A DNA stretch of 64,000 nt from Anastrepha obliqua (lineage: Eukaryota > Arthropoda > Insecta > Diptera > Tephritidae), in contig NC_072896.1 of assembly GCF_027943255.1 (NCBI RefSeq), positions 30,592,501-30,656,500 on the forward strand, in the 5' to 3' direction. The position numbers were made by a program, and so were the translations under genes. A model generated the notes under the pieces. The model was not told the DNA's origin and searched no databases. It saw nothing but the letters and a program-made list of their open reading frames with translations. Below, piece after piece: positions 1 to 12,005 of the stretch. Every line of letters starts with the position of its first letter. Position 1 is the stretch's first letter.

Positions 1-297
1 AAGTAAGGAGTATTACCTTGAAGTTAGGCGCCGTTTGCGTGAAGCAATACGAAAAGAACCCCCGGAATTGTGGAAAAATGCATGGCTTTGGCATCATCAG
101 AATGCAACTGCTCACTCATATTTGCTTCTGAGAGTTTATTTGGCCAGAAACAACACTGTTATCATGCCACACATCCACCGTGTTCACCAGATTTGGGATC
201 CTGCGACTTTTTTCTGTTCCCAAGATTGAAGAGACCTATGAAAGGACGGCATTTTCAGGAGATAAAAACCGAATCACTGAGAGAGCTCAGGGATATA

Positions 298-1136
<839 letters not shown>

Positions 1137-1546
1137 TACCAAAAAGTACATATCAGAACTGCTTCGAGGTTTGGAAAAAATGATGGCACAAGTGTATTAT
1201 ATCTGAGGGAGACTAATTTGAAGCAGATAAAATAAAAATTGATGAATAAATAAATATTTTTTGAGAAAATTCAGCTTATTTTTCAATTCAAAAATGTATT
1301 CTCTAACGTTTTAAATAATCCAAGACCACTTATGGCTCCATGGTTCCACTTCCAAACATTCATCTCGCCTCCAATTTACTTTTCTGTTCTTTCTTTTTTT
1401 TTAATAACAATCAAAATAGCAAAAGATGTCAGTTTACATAAATATATAAGCTACATATATTAAGTGATAAATTTATAAACAAATTTAGATTATGAAAGAC
1501 GTGACATGCTTGCACGCGCTGTTAAGTGTTTCTACCGCTGACCGGT

Positions 1547-2404
1547 TTATCCAAAAATACCCGTTATGCCATTACGAATTCTTATCTCACGTGCAATGTA
1601 ACAGGCAAAGAGTACACCGAAGAACTGGAAAATAAGAGAAAAATAGCAATAGTTTAGCATTACAAAATAATTTATTTGAAAATATTTGCAAAGTTTCCAT
1701 TCGGCAACGAACCTGAACGATGGCGAGGATAATACCGCACGCGCCCAAGCTCACTGCATGTGCCTCTATGAAACTGGAGAATTTGCTCAAACAACCGTCT
1801 GAATGGCGATACGTATTCTCATTGCTGCTTGTACAATTGAATGCGCCGACCACACCATTGGGAATACTACAACAAGACAGAGGCAACTCATCGCCAAATG
1901 TGACATTCCAATTCGTGAAGTTAGTTACACCGCAGCAGTCATACTAATTTAAAGTTGCGTATAGAAATGTATTTACGTGTTTGAAATTTGGTATATCAAA
2001 TTCTAAAAAAAATACTCAAATCATATAATACTTACATTCCGTTGCACATAATCCCATGTGATTGTATATGCATTTGTGGGATCTGACGTGTTGTACAACT
2101 TCAGTGAGCCTTCCAAACTGCCTTCAATCAGACTTTCAGCATCTGAGCGCAATACATAACCACAAATACCGGCAGCTAATTCGAGAATGAAAATGAAGCC
2201 CAACAGGCCGGAGAATATAAGAACAAGCGTGTAGTTCTCCTTGAGTGCACCCCAACAACCGAAGATCGAGATGAGAATGACGAAGACGCCGATTACGATA
2301 AGGAAGCTGGGAACTGAGAAGAATCGAGCGGAAAGCACTGAATCATAGTCATTGAATACAGCGGCCACGCCTACACCGACAGCGATCAATATAATGCCAG
2401 TAAT
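1547..2404 (-). CDS. tetraspanin, 5' exon missing
   Basis: A four-pass membrane organiser of the tetraspanin family, which assembles partner proteins into membrane microdomains. Three minus-strand exons join in frame: 2404-2036, 1943-1713 and 1624-1547 (stop TAA). Splice sites are AG/GT throughout; donors are GTAAGT at 2035 and a weaker GTTCGT at 1712, and the acceptors lie at 2405-2406, 1944-1945 and 1625-1626. The first exon gives TM2 and TM3. The large extracellular loop carries the diagnostic CCG (YDCCGVTNFTNW), PLSCC and a later GC, giving six cysteines. TM4 spans the last splice (GACGIILAIVQ joined to FFGVLFACYIA), followed by a short basic tail. The 225 visible residues lack only TM1 and the N-terminus, usually on a separate short exon, which I did not find upstream. 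Composition suits the insect CD63/Tsp42E/Tsp29F-like group, but I do not assign a specific gene. Confidence 0.9.
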
Positions 2405-2639
2405 CTGAAAAGAAGAAAGAATGATAAAAGAAAATTTAAGAAAATTTCAAATTATTGTTAAAAGACTAAAAAAAATATATTAAAAAAAAAATGTTTCTTC
2501 AACGTTTGGGTTGGGAAATAAGTTCATAGCGATTTAATATTCTCTTTTATATTATAGCGATTTGTTGGCTGTGCGTCAGTATTCACTCGATACAACTTTT
2601 TCTACTCTACAAAACTATATTATGTTGAAAGTGAAATTT

Positions 2640-3162
2640 GAAAAGGTCGAGCCAAGGAGCACCAGGAGATTTGGTGGCTCCTAAAACACTCAGGCTAAAA
2701 AGCCCATTGTATTTAAAGCTCTGGAAAGGGGGTCAAGGAGGGAAGGAGAAAAGTATCAAAGAAAGAGATAGGAAAGAATAGAGACAGAGAGAGAGATAGT
2801 TAGTCCTGTGAAAATTTTCCAGATTCTTTGGCAAATCAGTAAATAACCTCCAGTTTTAGAGAACGAATATTGCGCATTCTTACGACATCGGATCCCAAAG
2901 CTCGTAGCCGTGCTCTAGCAAAGGCAGGACACTTACAGAGAAAGTGCTCAGTGCTATCCGGCTCCGCCAAGCACGACAGGCATATTGGGTCCTCAATGAT
3001 TCCAATGGTGCTCATATGCTGACCCGATGGATTGTGCCCTGTAATAATACCGACCATCCAGCGAACGTCTTTCCTTCCAAGTTTTAGTAGAAAGTTTGAC
3101 AGTTTTCTGTTCGGACTTGTCACAAAGCACTTTGTAGTTCTGCATCGTTCTAGACCGGACAA
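2640..3162 (-). pseudogene. non-LTR retrotransposon C-terminus (RNase H end, zinc knuckle)
   Basis: The minus strand reads the C-terminal tail of a jockey/R1-group retrotransposon polyprotein. It has the conserved MVGIITGHNPSGQHMSTIG stretch, then a CX2C...HX4C knuckle (ICLSCLAEPDSTEHFLCKC) and an ending at 2836. The purine-rich sequence from 2640 to 2835 is probably its 3' untranslated region. Its 5' side stops near 3160, where a plus-strand mariner fragment begins. It is a truncated remnant with no reverse transcriptase left. Confidence 0.7.
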
Positions 3163-4025
3163 TCGCAGCCCGGGATATTTGCGACGTGTATGGAAAAAGT
3201 GTCATAGGCGAGTCCACAGCACGGAAATATTTTGCAAAGTTCAAAAATGGCGACTTTGACGTCGATGACACGTCCCGCAGCGGAAGGCCTTCTGAATTCG
3301 ATGAAGAACGTCTTAAATCACTTTTGAAGAAGAACGTTTGCCAAACTATTCGTGAATTGGCGAAAAAAATCAACTGCGATCATAAAACGATTTTCAATCA
3401 ACTTCATTGAATGGGATTTACCGAAAAATTAAGAGCCTGAGTGCCTCACGAGCTCAACGCAAAAAACAAAGAAAGTCGCCTTGAAATTGCTTCTCAGCAT
3501 CTCGCCCGCCATCGAGCAATACGCGGTCATAAACTGCCTTTTTTGTATCGAATCGTCACGAGAGATGAGAAATGGTGCCTATACATGAATATAAAGCAAA
3601 GAAAGGAGTGTGAGGCTCCAGGAGATACGCCAAAGGCAAGAGTCAAGTCGGATCTTCATCCAAAGAAGATCATGATATTTGTGTCGGATGGGATTGGGAA
3701 GGCATGGTGCACTGGAAAATGCTCGAAAAGAATGCCACGGTCAACAAGGAGCTCTACATGGGCCAGCTAGATCGCGTCAATGAGGCTGAAAAGACCATAT
3801 GGGCATGGTAAAACCATATTCCTTCATGACAACGCCAGGCCCCATGTAGCACAAGTCGTCGAAGCCGCACTCCAAGAGCTCGAATGGGAGGTCCTTCAGC
3901 ATCCGCTGTATTGCACCGATTACCATCTTACCTTCGAGAAATAAGAGGTCCTTAAAAACTGGCTCAACAACTTCCAAAGTGTTTTGAGTGTTGGGAGTAC
4001 TGAGGAGCATAGAGGAGCACTTTTT
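3150..4025 (+). pseudogene. mariner transposase remnant
   Basis: A degenerate mariner read across several frames. The order matches the family: ICDVYG, TARKYFAKFKNGDFDVDD, RSGRPSEFDEERL, TIRELAKKINCDH (helix-turn-helix region), then the linker VPHELNAKN. After that comes the catalytic core with IVTRDEKW (first aspartate) and, near 3820, [11 protein letters not shown] (second aspartate). Stops at about 3408 and 3438 and later frameshifts kill it. The 5' end abuts the minus-strand non-LTR fragment. No terminal inverted repeats were recognised. The family is distinct from the mariner copies at 1-1206. Confidence 0.8.
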
Positions 4026-4386
4026 TCTCAGCAGCTTTATTAATAAACGAAATTACCGACTATATAAATAATGAAAGTAATTTAATTATTAAAAATGCAG
4101 AGGTAGATAGGTCGTTGTGCATTCCGGAGTGATGGTGCCATTAGTCTAATGGTCCCAAAATGTTACCGAAAATGTCAGTATGAAAATAAAGCCATCCAAC
4201 TTTTTGTATATGCCGAATTTGAAGGATAAGATTTGAACCCAGTAAGATGTCTAGTCTGCTACATAGTTCATCAAACAATTGAACCTTTGCGCTGAAGTCG
4301 GGGAAAAGAGAAACGGTGCAAACCTTTAAAGTGAGAATCGAAACCTAAAACCGATGAAGCCATTTATGAAACAAAGTCAGAAACAG

Positions 4387-4580
4387 TCAGGTTAGGTTAG
4401 GTTGTGGAGGTAATCGGTTTGACTAACGACTCACTTAGACTATACAGGTCTATTGTGATACCACTGTGCGAGACGGGAGCCTGATTTAGTTTTCTTCGTG
4501 GAACTAGTTTGTGGCACTTCTAAAGCGTAGGATTGGTCCCATCTCCTAGAAAACCTACTCTGATGGTAAAGGAGAGAAGG
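4387..4580 (-). repeat. probable 3' end of a non-LTR retrotransposon
   Basis: The TAGGTTAGGTT motif followed by a short GC-richer stretch resembles, in minus orientation, the 3' untranslated ends of the R1-like fragments elsewhere in this window (compare 25835-26000). No coding sequence is visible, so the assignment rests on similarity by eye. Confidence 0.35.
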
Positions 4581-4582
4581 CG

Positions 4583-4889
4583 GCCATCGTAGCCGAATGG
4601 GTTGGTGCGTGATTACCATTCGGAGTTCAGAGAGAACGTAGGTTCGAATCTCGGTGAAAGACCAAAATGAAGAAAACGTTTTTTCTAATAGCGGTCGCCC
4701 CTCGACAGACAATGGCAAACCTCCGAGTGTATTTCTGCCATGAAAAAACTCCTCATAAAAAATATCTGCCCTTCGGAGTCGGTTTGAAACTGTAGGTTCC
4801 TCCATTGGTGGAACAACATAAAGATGCACGCCACAAATAGGAGGAGGAGCTCGGCCAAACACCCAAAAAAGGATGTACGCACCAATTAT
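4583..4889 (+). mobile_element. tRNA-derived SINE, copy 1 (near full length)
   Basis: The head contains a box A-like segment (TAGCCGAATGGGTTGG) and a box B-like segment (GGTTCGAATCTC) spaced as in a tRNA with a long variable arm, so an internal RNA polymerase III promoter is likely. The body is shared with the copies at 20449, 39508, 49747 and 63602. It ends in CCAATTAT followed by A/T-rich sequence. No reading frame is conserved; mobilisation would depend on a LINE partner. No convincing target duplication was seen for this copy. Confidence 0.8.
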
Positions 4890-5850
4890 ATGGAAGTGCT
4901 CAACTGTTTCTTGCTCTTCTTCATCTCCACAGTCAAGAAGAATATATCTAGTATATAAATAATTGAATATTTAGTAAATCTAATAAATTTCTTGCCTCTT
5001 TTGAAGTTTGTCTGTTTCTTTTGTTAATTTCAAAGAAAATACTTTTATGCTACTCCATTCGTAAGCGCGCGCTCACTCATTGTTTGCATAAAATCTACAA
5101 ATCCAATAATAAAATACGGAAATTACAAAACTACCCAATTATCGTATCGAAGCGTATAAAAACGTTCCTCATGAACAAGCACACCTTAATAGGTGTAGCG
5201 ATTCTTCGCGCGCATTTCCGACCGGGCTGTTCTTCGTCTCGCAAGCCAAATATGTACCTGCTGCAGATATTTATAAAAAACTATTGCACACCTTTTCTTC
5301 AGCTACACTTATCTTTTTTGCAGCTACACTAACCCTGTATAATACAAAGCATATTTTACTTTGATACTTCCAAAAGGGCTTGATTGACGTAAGAGAAAAA
5401 ATATACACTCCTGTATACATACGTACATGGGTGAAGTGCAGATCAGATAGTGAATTTTATTTGGGATTGTGATGGGTATAACTTCAAAATTCAATAACGA
5501 TACTGATTTATTGAGAAACCATATTGCTGACATTTTCTTTATTTTTGCTGCATTCATTTGTCAGAATAAAAAAATGTCTAGCATTCGTTATATGGAGGAA
5601 AAACCCAACACCGTCAACAGAAAATATTGTCAAAAACCAACATAATTTTTGAGCCACTTGAGACTTGCATATTAATGTATTAAAATTTAATGGACTATAA
5701 AGCTGCATACATAGAATTTTTCCAGAAACTGTGATTAAATTTTTTTTATATATTTTGAATTTTTATAAATTTTGTACAAAGCTTGCAACTTTACATTATA
5801 TGGTTTTTGTTGTAGTATAAACCATAGTTTTATAAAAAAATTATCTAAAT
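4890..5850. other. intergenic, no gene recognised
   Basis: A/T-rich sequence with many short stops. An open frame at 5021-5332 has no recognisable motif and looks like chance. Nothing else can be supported. Confidence 0.5.
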
Positions 5851-5919
5851 TAAAAATAAAATAAATAAATAGTCAAAACTTGTCAATATGTGGTGTAAAC
5901 TTTCTTTTGACGCTGACTG
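5851..5919 (-). repeat. Tc1-like terminal inverted repeat, tip at 5919
   Basis: Read on the minus strand this begins CAGTCAGCGTCAAAAGAAAG next to a TA at 5920-5921, the form of a Tc1/Bari-type transposon tip. It matches the sequence starting at 7837 on the plus strand for about 70 bases. The body of the element would extend leftwards, but no transposase is seen there. Confidence 0.6.
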
Positions 5920-6051
5920 TATACTTCTTTCATACAAGATTTCAAGTCGTCATGCGCATCAGTTTGGGCGCTATAGAAAGTTATTTGGGAGCTTATTTCT
6001 TGAATGAATATTCGCTGCTATCTTAAGATATGTAAGATACGAGCTTCGCCA

Positions 6052-6160
6052 GAAGAGACAGGTCCCAATTTACTCGGTACCAGGGCACAAGGGAATAGAG
6101 GGAAAAGATGAAGTTGACGAGTTTGCTAAGGCAGGTACTCGCTTGCCTAGGTTGAGTACA
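6052..6160 (+). pseudogene. fragment of non-LTR retrotransposon RNase H domain
   Basis: A short frame reading VPIYSVPGHKGIEGKDEVDE then FAKAG is the C-terminal motif of the RNase H domain in insect jockey/R1/I-group elements (WVPGHKGIEGNE...AD is typical). Only about 35 residues are left and no other part of the element is attached. Confidence 0.6.
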
Positions 6161-6177
6161 TCGAACATATAAGTAGA

Positions 6178-7098
6178 GATATGGCCAAGATCAGACCGTT
6201 AACTTCAGCAATGTTACAATGATACTGGTAGCATTGCGACGCGTCATCGAGGTGGTCATCAAAAGACTGCAACGTCACATGAAATGGTTCAAAAAGTGAA
6301 GAAGCAACCTGAGCGAAATTGCGGCGACGAAGTGCCAATCAAATGGCGAAAGAACTGAAAATATCTGACCATAGCATCCGCCGCATACTGAAAAATGATC
6401 TCAAAGTCAAGCCTGACAAGATCCAAAAGGCGCATGATTTCACGCCAAAGCAGCAACAAGTCAAACTTGAGAGGGCGAAGGAGTTACTTTGCTTGGCCGA
6501 GAGCGGTCAATTTCCGAACATTGTGTTTTCTGACGAGAAAATTTTTCAAATTGAGCAATTCGTAAACTCCCAAAATAATGGTAGGGTTTATTTAACCGAC
6601 CGTTCATACGAGAATTTCAGTCATCGATTGGCCACCAGAAGGCAGTACCCGCCAAAGGTAATGGTTTGGGCCGCTGTAACTGCAAATGGGTGCTCCCAAC
6701 CACTTTCATCGAGCCTGGCGTCAAGGTAAATGCGAAGTATTATCGGGAAAGTATTCTGGAGGTTGCTTTGAAGCCATGGACAGAAAAGTATTTCAATGGT
6801 AGACCTTGGACATTTCAACAGGACTCGGTACCATCTCACAAAGCTCGAGTGAACGAAGAATGGCTAAAAACAAAGTTCCGAACTTCATTACGTCCACACA
6901 ATGGCTCTCAAATTCACCAGACGCGAATCCGGTGGATTATTCTCTTTGGGCCATTTTGCAGAGCAACATCCGAACTAAAAGATTCACTATAGATTCACAC
7001 AAATAACTGCAAGCCACATTCGGGCAGCGTGCGATTCGTCTCTGGGCCGTCTCAAGGCCATGGTCAAGGCAAAAGGTGGTCATGTCGAGCAAAAGTAA
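6178..7098 (+). pseudogene. Tc1/mariner-superfamily transposase, about DD37D, frameshifted
   Basis: A nearly complete but broken transposase. The N-terminal paired helix-turn-helix region is readable from about 6213 (TGSIATRHRGGHQKTAT), shifts frame near 6315 and continues RRRSANQMAKELKISDHS. The catalytic triad is visible: IVFSDEKIF, WTFQQDSVPSHKA and DANPVDYSLW. About 37 residues separate the last two aspartates, allowing for a frameshift near 6870, which suggests the maT-like DD37D group rather than mariner proper. The end GRLKAMVKAKGGHVEQ with a stop at 7096-7098 is the family C-terminus. At least three frameshifts make it inactive. Terminal repeats of its own were not found. Confidence 0.8.
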
Positions 7099-7836
7099 AT
7101 TGTGGCTTAATTTTGTATTATTTTCACACATTTTTTATTTCTGAATTGAATAGAAGTAAATTAAATTTACGGCCGTTTTAATTGGTTACACTTCAAGTGG
7201 TGGAGCCTGTAATAAAAATACTGAAATTTTCTGTAACATATTTGTTTACAAGTAAAAATTTGACATAGTGTCAAACAAAGAATTACAGATAAATAACATT
7301 TCTTTCCAGCCATTGGTAAGTATTTATAACAGCATTTAATTTCATTTTATTTTTGCGATAAGCTATCAGTGAATACATATTTTGTTCTTGTATCGAGTGG
7401 TTAGCTGTAGGGAATTGCAATTGCTTTTGAAAGGTAGTATTACTGATTACGTAGGGGATGTACTTCTAAAAGTGCAATATCAGTGTGAATTATTTATGAA
7501 TAGTTCGTGGACTTTACACCTAAAAAAAACGACGTAAAAAACGACTTATAAATAGAATTTCTTTGAAATGTGAAATTTTATGATTAATTATGCTTTATAA
7601 TTCTTTTAAGTGAGTCAACAAACTATGAAATAGTTATAATAGTGTTTGAAGTAGCAGTTTTGATAATATGCAATATTCAAAGGCGGTCTGGGCGTATGAG
7701 TAATATTTGTCTATTGGTTTGTTTCTGAATATAATTGAGAAGTAACAGCATCGGATTTGGGAAGAATGCTTTTTTTGGCTTAAATAGTTGTTTGGGGTGT
7801 CTTAAAACAATATCCAGTCTTATATGTATATACATA
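7099..7836. other. intergenic, no gene recognised
   Basis: A/T-rich sequence between the broken transposase and the right Tc1-like tip. I see no coding region or clear repeat. Confidence 0.5.
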
Positions 7837-7915
7837 CAGTCAACGTCAAAAGAAAGTGTACACCATATATTATATATATTGACAAGTTTTGAGTATTTAT
7901 TTATTTATATATATC
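7837..7915 (+). repeat. Tc1-like terminal inverted repeat, tip at 7837
   Basis: This begins CAGTCAACGTCAAAAGAAAG directly after a TA (7835-7836) and matches the minus strand at 5919-5851. The element would run rightwards, but the following 650 bases show no transposase, so it is a solo end or a short non-autonomous copy. Confidence 0.6.
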
Positions 7916-8564
7916 TAATTTATTCATAAATTTATTCTATGTGAAGAAATTTTAGCCATTTTCCCTCAAAATAAATTGTAGAAGATAACAGCTTAGAGTC
8001 GACTGACTCCTTTACTTATACTGAACTGGATTTAACGATTATTTGGGTAACTATTTTAGCATCTAAAAGTCACTTTATCGAACTGACATCAGGCAGAATC
8101 GCTAAGTCATTTACCAATAAATATCATTAAAATTCACCCTACTTATATCGTAATTCGCTGTACTGTGTTTCACTTTTCTTGATTAATTCAGAAGAGCACT
8201 ATTTGAGAGGGATAATTCTATTTTCATTTTTTTTTTTTTTTAATTTAATAGTTCAGACAATACGATCAAAAGGGTGGGTGTGTGGGTCCTGTTTAAAAAA
8301 AAATTAAAAAAAAGTTCGTAGAACTTCATGTCAGAAATGCCACATATATTATTTTTTAATAAAATATACCTACTAAAACAGATGAAAAATACATTCACGG
8401 AAGATGGATATGCCATAAAGATCATATTCAATAGCCATTTTTTTTTTCATTATTATAAAGTATTTGATTGTATTTTTAGTTCGAATAAATTTTTCGCTTA
8501 TACCATGATAAATATCACATTAATAGCAAAATGATGATGTAAAAAATATCAAAAAATAAATTCT
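7916..8564. other. intergenic, no gene recognised
   Basis: A/T-rich sequence with long A and T runs. Two overlapping short frames at 8240-8534 lack motifs and are treated as chance. Confidence 0.5.
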
Positions 8565-8835
8565 TCTTCTAACCGCTTACGGTATTATGGCCGATTTTAA
8601 CAAAGCGCGTTAGTCGTTTCTTTCTCGTGATAACCGGCGCCAGTTGGACACACCAAGTGAAGCCAAGTCCTTCTCCACCTGATCTTTCCAACGCAAAGGA
8701 GGCCTTCCTCTTCCTCTGCTACCACCAGCTGGTACCGCATCAAATACTTTTAGAGCCGATGCGTTTGTATCTTTTCGGACGACATGACCCAGCCAACGTA
8801 GCCGTTGGATCTTTGTTAAATTACTTAGATAAAAA
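8565..8835 (-). pseudogene. non-LTR retrotransposon C-terminal fragment (RTE-like family)
   Basis: The minus strand encodes IQRLRWLGHVVRKDTNASAL, a glycine/arginine-rich stretch with RGRGRPPLRW, then VEKDLASLGVSNWRRLSRER and a stop. This is the C-terminal tail found on RTE/CR1-like insect retrotransposon polyproteins. Copies of the same family occur at 26610-26915 and 63295-64000 on the plus strand and a more distant relative at 58840-59205. Only this tail remains here. Confidence 0.7.
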
Positions 8836-9127
8836 TTTAGAGCTGGGTTGCCAAATATTTTTGTAATAAAAAATAATTACAAAAACAAAAAGTGGGAGAA
8901 AGTTAAAAAAAATTGTGTAAAAGAACGCGCCTTTAAAAAAATTAAAAACCGAATCATTTAAAATAGATTTTTACAAGATGCTTTCAGTCAATAAACTTTG
9001 CTATCATAAACATTTTTAATGTATAATTTTTGGCATGTTTTATATAATTTTGAGCTTAAATAAAAAATAAGTTTTAAGCCTTAAGATTTATAAAAGCAGA
9101 ATAAGGAAAATAATAAAGGGTTTTCCA
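8836..9127. repeat. degenerate GGGTTGCCA repeat sequence, left part
   Basis: A/T-rich sequence with the motif GGGTTGCCAAATATTTTT at about 8845. Similar units recur at 9671, 12446, 12595, 12928, 13046 and 13466. Two transposons (a DD41D fragment and the LTR element) interrupt this loosely repetitive tract. Confidence 0.4.
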
Positions 9128-9545
9128 ATAACAGGTGTTATCAAGAGAAGATTAACTGGACAACGGCGCTACGTGCCACACAGGCAACGAAACCATTGAT
9201 CTTGTGCGGGAAAAGTTTCCGGACCGTGTTATCTCTCGAAGAGATGATTCCAATTGGCCACCGAGATCTTGTGATTTAACACCTTGTGAATTTTTGGCCA
9301 CCGAAATATTGTGATTTAACACCTTGTGACTTTTTTCTTTGGGGCCACGGGAAAGAGAAGGTCTACGCCAACAGCCCAGTGTCGATTCAAGACCTCAAAG
9401 ATGGAATTCGGAGGCTATCGAGGACATAGGGCTGCCACTTTGCAATTACGTTATGGAAAATTTCATGAAGAGGCTATTGTCCTGTAAGCGTGGTCGTGGC
9501 GGTCATATGCCTGATGTTATTTTCCACCATTAACTACATACTTTC
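9128..9545 (+). pseudogene. DD41D mariner-like transposase C-terminal fragment
   Basis: The frame NWPPRSCDLTPC, followed by a partial duplication and then CDFFLWGHGKEKVYANSP, ends at CKRGRGGHMPDVIFHH with a stop at 9531-9533. This is the C-terminal end of the same family as the elements at 33289-34214 and 35691-36633, where 41 residues separate the last two catalytic positions. About 48 bases around the third aspartate (9255-9330) are repeated in tandem. The N-terminal half is missing. Confidence 0.75.
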
Positions 9546-9867
9546 CTCTTTATAATGAAATAAACATCCGATCATTTATATTAAAAAATGGTATTTTCCT
9601 TTGAATATCAAAATAACATCTCTGATTAGAAAATCCTTAAAAAGATTTATTGTCTAGGAAAAATGCTTAACAGGGTTGCTAAAAATTTATTTATGAAAAC
9701 AATGTAGTACCTTAAAAGAAGTAATAAAAAGCAAAATAAAATGGATAAAGATGAAATTTATTCAAAACCTTACTGGTAAAATAATTCAAAGGGTAGCCAC
9801 ATATTTTCTATTACAAATATTTTCAAACCAAATGATTTTTGGACAAATATTTGCAAAATGTTTCACG

Positions 9868-10257
9868 TGTAGTATGATTATAAGTCGGATATGCCTTAAC
9901 ATTAATATTCATAAACATTTTGTTTTGGCTTTTATTTTATTGTCCACTTATGCATTCACTGTGCTGTGCCGTTTTAAATAGAGTATCATATTTCTTAAAA
10001 GGTTCATTACACTTGAAAGTAAACGCAAACATAGCTAACGTAATTATTTTATGCGCGGCGCGTGAATGCTAGAATCATATTACACAAGTAAACACCGAAA
10101 AATTGTTGTTGGCTTGCATTGATAAAAATTACTATAAAAACGCTTGTACTTAGTATGTAAGACAAGAAAGAAAATAATCGTTTCACAAGCTGGATGACTA
10201 GCTTGGAACGACAAATAAATAAATATATATAACTCAAATAAATATACTTTCTTTACA
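9868..10257 (+). repeat. left LTR
   Basis: This 390-bp direct repeat is bounded by TG...CA and preceded by the target duplication CACG. It matches 12006-12395 except for two adjacent bases near its 3' end (about 10233-10234). Confidence 0.93.
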
Positions 10258-10272
10258 TGGCGATCCTGCCAG
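10258..10272 (+). promoter_or_regulatory. primer-binding site of the LTR element
   Basis: TGGCGATCCTGCCAG begins at the first base after the left LTR, the position and TGG start expected for priming of minus-strand DNA synthesis by the 3' end of a tRNA. I do not assign which tRNA. Confidence 0.75.
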
Positions 10273-10427
10273 CTTGAGCATTAATTTTGCTAAGCTATAA
10301 AATGCAAGTTTCTTGCACAAACAAAGTGCAAAATATTGCATGAGTGCTGACGATATCTGCACCAAAAATTGCAATATATTTGCAAGTGCCCTAAAAAAGC
10401 ACAAAATATTAAGTCCTGACGTGATCA

Positions 10428-10650
10428 GCCAAAACGATCCGTCAGCTGCGGAAGGAAGATGAACAACCCAGCTCAAGGGCCGCAACCAATCTCCTTGGAG
10501 GAGTACAACAAAAACCAAAAGAGATTTCCATCCAAAAGAGGGAAATAAGCATACTCATCAGGGAGGTAAGCCAGCAGCCACCACCATCCTGGGAAAAAGC
10601 TTGCGCAATCTGGGAGCGCATAACCCAACCGGAATTCCTGCTCCAGCAGA
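10428..10650 (+). pseudogene. short open segment, possible gag remnant
   Basis: An open stretch without an obvious start reads TIRQLRKEDEQ, then a proline- and glutamine-containing segment (SQQPPPSWEKACAIWERI) and stops after a lysine run. It lies where gag would begin in an LTR element and is clearly richer in coding-like composition than its surroundings. I recognise no gag domain, so the assignment is positional. Confidence 0.3.
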
Positions 10651-10978
10651 AAAAAAAAAATTAAGTAAATATAGATAAAACACTGTGCATGATTGAATGC
10701 AGACAGTTAGAGTCTGTAAGCGTTAACCGCTCGAGACAAAAATAATTTTCTTTTACATAAATTAAAGTTAAACAACTTTGGCTTCTGTTTGCCTTATAAA
10801 AAATTTGACTGTAAAAATTACTCAGAAGGTCATTTTTATGAAAATGTTTTAATATGTTAAATATAATATGCTTACTTAATAAATGAATTAACTTGAAAAA
10901 AAAAAAAAAAAATTTCGTAAATCCAATGTAAAAACAAAATTTTTCAAAATGTTTATACACACATTGTCGTTTAAAAAC

Positions 10979-11014
<36 letters not shown>

Positions 11015-11127
11015 TAAATAAATATGTAATGTAAAAAAAAAAATTATATATCCTTACATTATTTGATTTACGGTATAAGGTCCCCAATAGCTAATTTTTC
11101 AGTAATGGAAAAATTTTTTTATCAAAA

Positions 11128-11325
11128 GTGGATAAACCCAATGCCAATGTAGTAAACGAAGTAGTCGTTAATACTGGCTTAAATTTAATCAAAATTTCTT
11201 TAATTATAATCACAGTCATAACCTTATTGATATTAGCATTAAAATTATATGCCATGCATAATAAAAAATTGAAGGAAAAGATAATCACGTCGCGGACGCT
11301 TTGTCTCGCATTACAATCAATGACT
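11128..11325 (+). other. short frame with one membrane-spanning segment
   Basis: A 66-codon frame contains a hydrophobic run (LIKISLIIITVITLLILALK) followed by a basic tail, the shape of the C-terminal end of a membrane glycoprotein. Such a segment is found in env-like proteins of some insect gypsy elements, but it would normally lie after pol, not before the pol fragment as here. Origin unknown; it may reflect the rearrangement that shortened this element. Confidence 0.3.
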
Positions 11326-11855
11326 TAAAGGAAATAAATGAAAAGAATCAAAATTTATACAAAATAGTGACTAGATCAATGTCGAAAAATAACAACAGTC
11401 CAACTACACAGCAGCACATTAAAACATATGATAAGCCCAAAATATATGTCCCAATTAATAACACTGACGTCAGGAAATACAATAAATTAAAGATTACACC
11501 CACGCGATGTTACATCAAACGAGGAAAATCTATAATGGCATATATAAAAATTGATGACTTATTTGTTAATGGGAAAATTGACTTAGGACAATTCTTCTCT
11601 AGGCTCGACGAAGTGGCCGACAAATATGGCATTAATAATTTACAAGTGGCACCTAGCGAGAAAATTTTCGAATTTGTCTCGATAAATGACTTTAAAAATA
11701 AGGGCAATATGATATTAAATAAAGTAAAAGTAGCGCTACTGAATGAGGTGACCCAAATCAATGATGCTAAAACTGTAATGGACATTCTAAAAAGATACCA
11801 CGATGACCCTATAGAAGGCGGTCATTGCGGATTAAGATTTATCAACAATAAGTAG
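11283..11855 (+). pseudogene. pol fragment: end of RNase H to integrase zinc-binding region
   Basis: Reading from 11283 gives NHVADALSRI, the C-terminal signature of the RNase H domain in Ty3/gypsy polyproteins. About 190 residues follow, ending in ILKRYHDDPIEGGHCG, the start of the HHCC zinc-binding region of integrase, and a stop at 11853-11855. Protease, reverse transcriptase and the integrase catalytic core are absent. The frame is uninterrupted, which fits a recent deletion derivative rather than slow decay. Confidence 0.75.
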
Positions 11856-11993
11856 TTTTAAAGACCGGTCTAAACTTAGAAAATTAATACAATATATACA
11901 TAAAATTAAGATTACTCTTATGTACATATTTTATTTTAACAATTCAATGTAAAAGAATGTTCATACAAAAAAAAGTTGTATGAGCATTCTTCC

Positions 11994-12005
11994 GAAGAAG
12001 GGAGG
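11994..12005 (+). promoter_or_regulatory. polypurine tract of the LTR element
   Basis: GAAGAAGGGAGG lies directly before the right LTR, the position of the plus-strand primer in LTR retrotransposons. Confidence 0.8.

Noticed and set aside
2408..2640. The missing first exon of the tetraspanin
   Set aside because: The upstream sequence is A/T-rich with no short frame encoding a first membrane segment that ends at a donor in the right phase.
4440..4885. Minus-strand frames across the SINE copies (also at 49851-50061 and 39475-39708)
   Set aside because: Similar peptides recur because the SINE recurs. Length and frame differ between copies and the tRNA-like head explains the sequence better than a protein.
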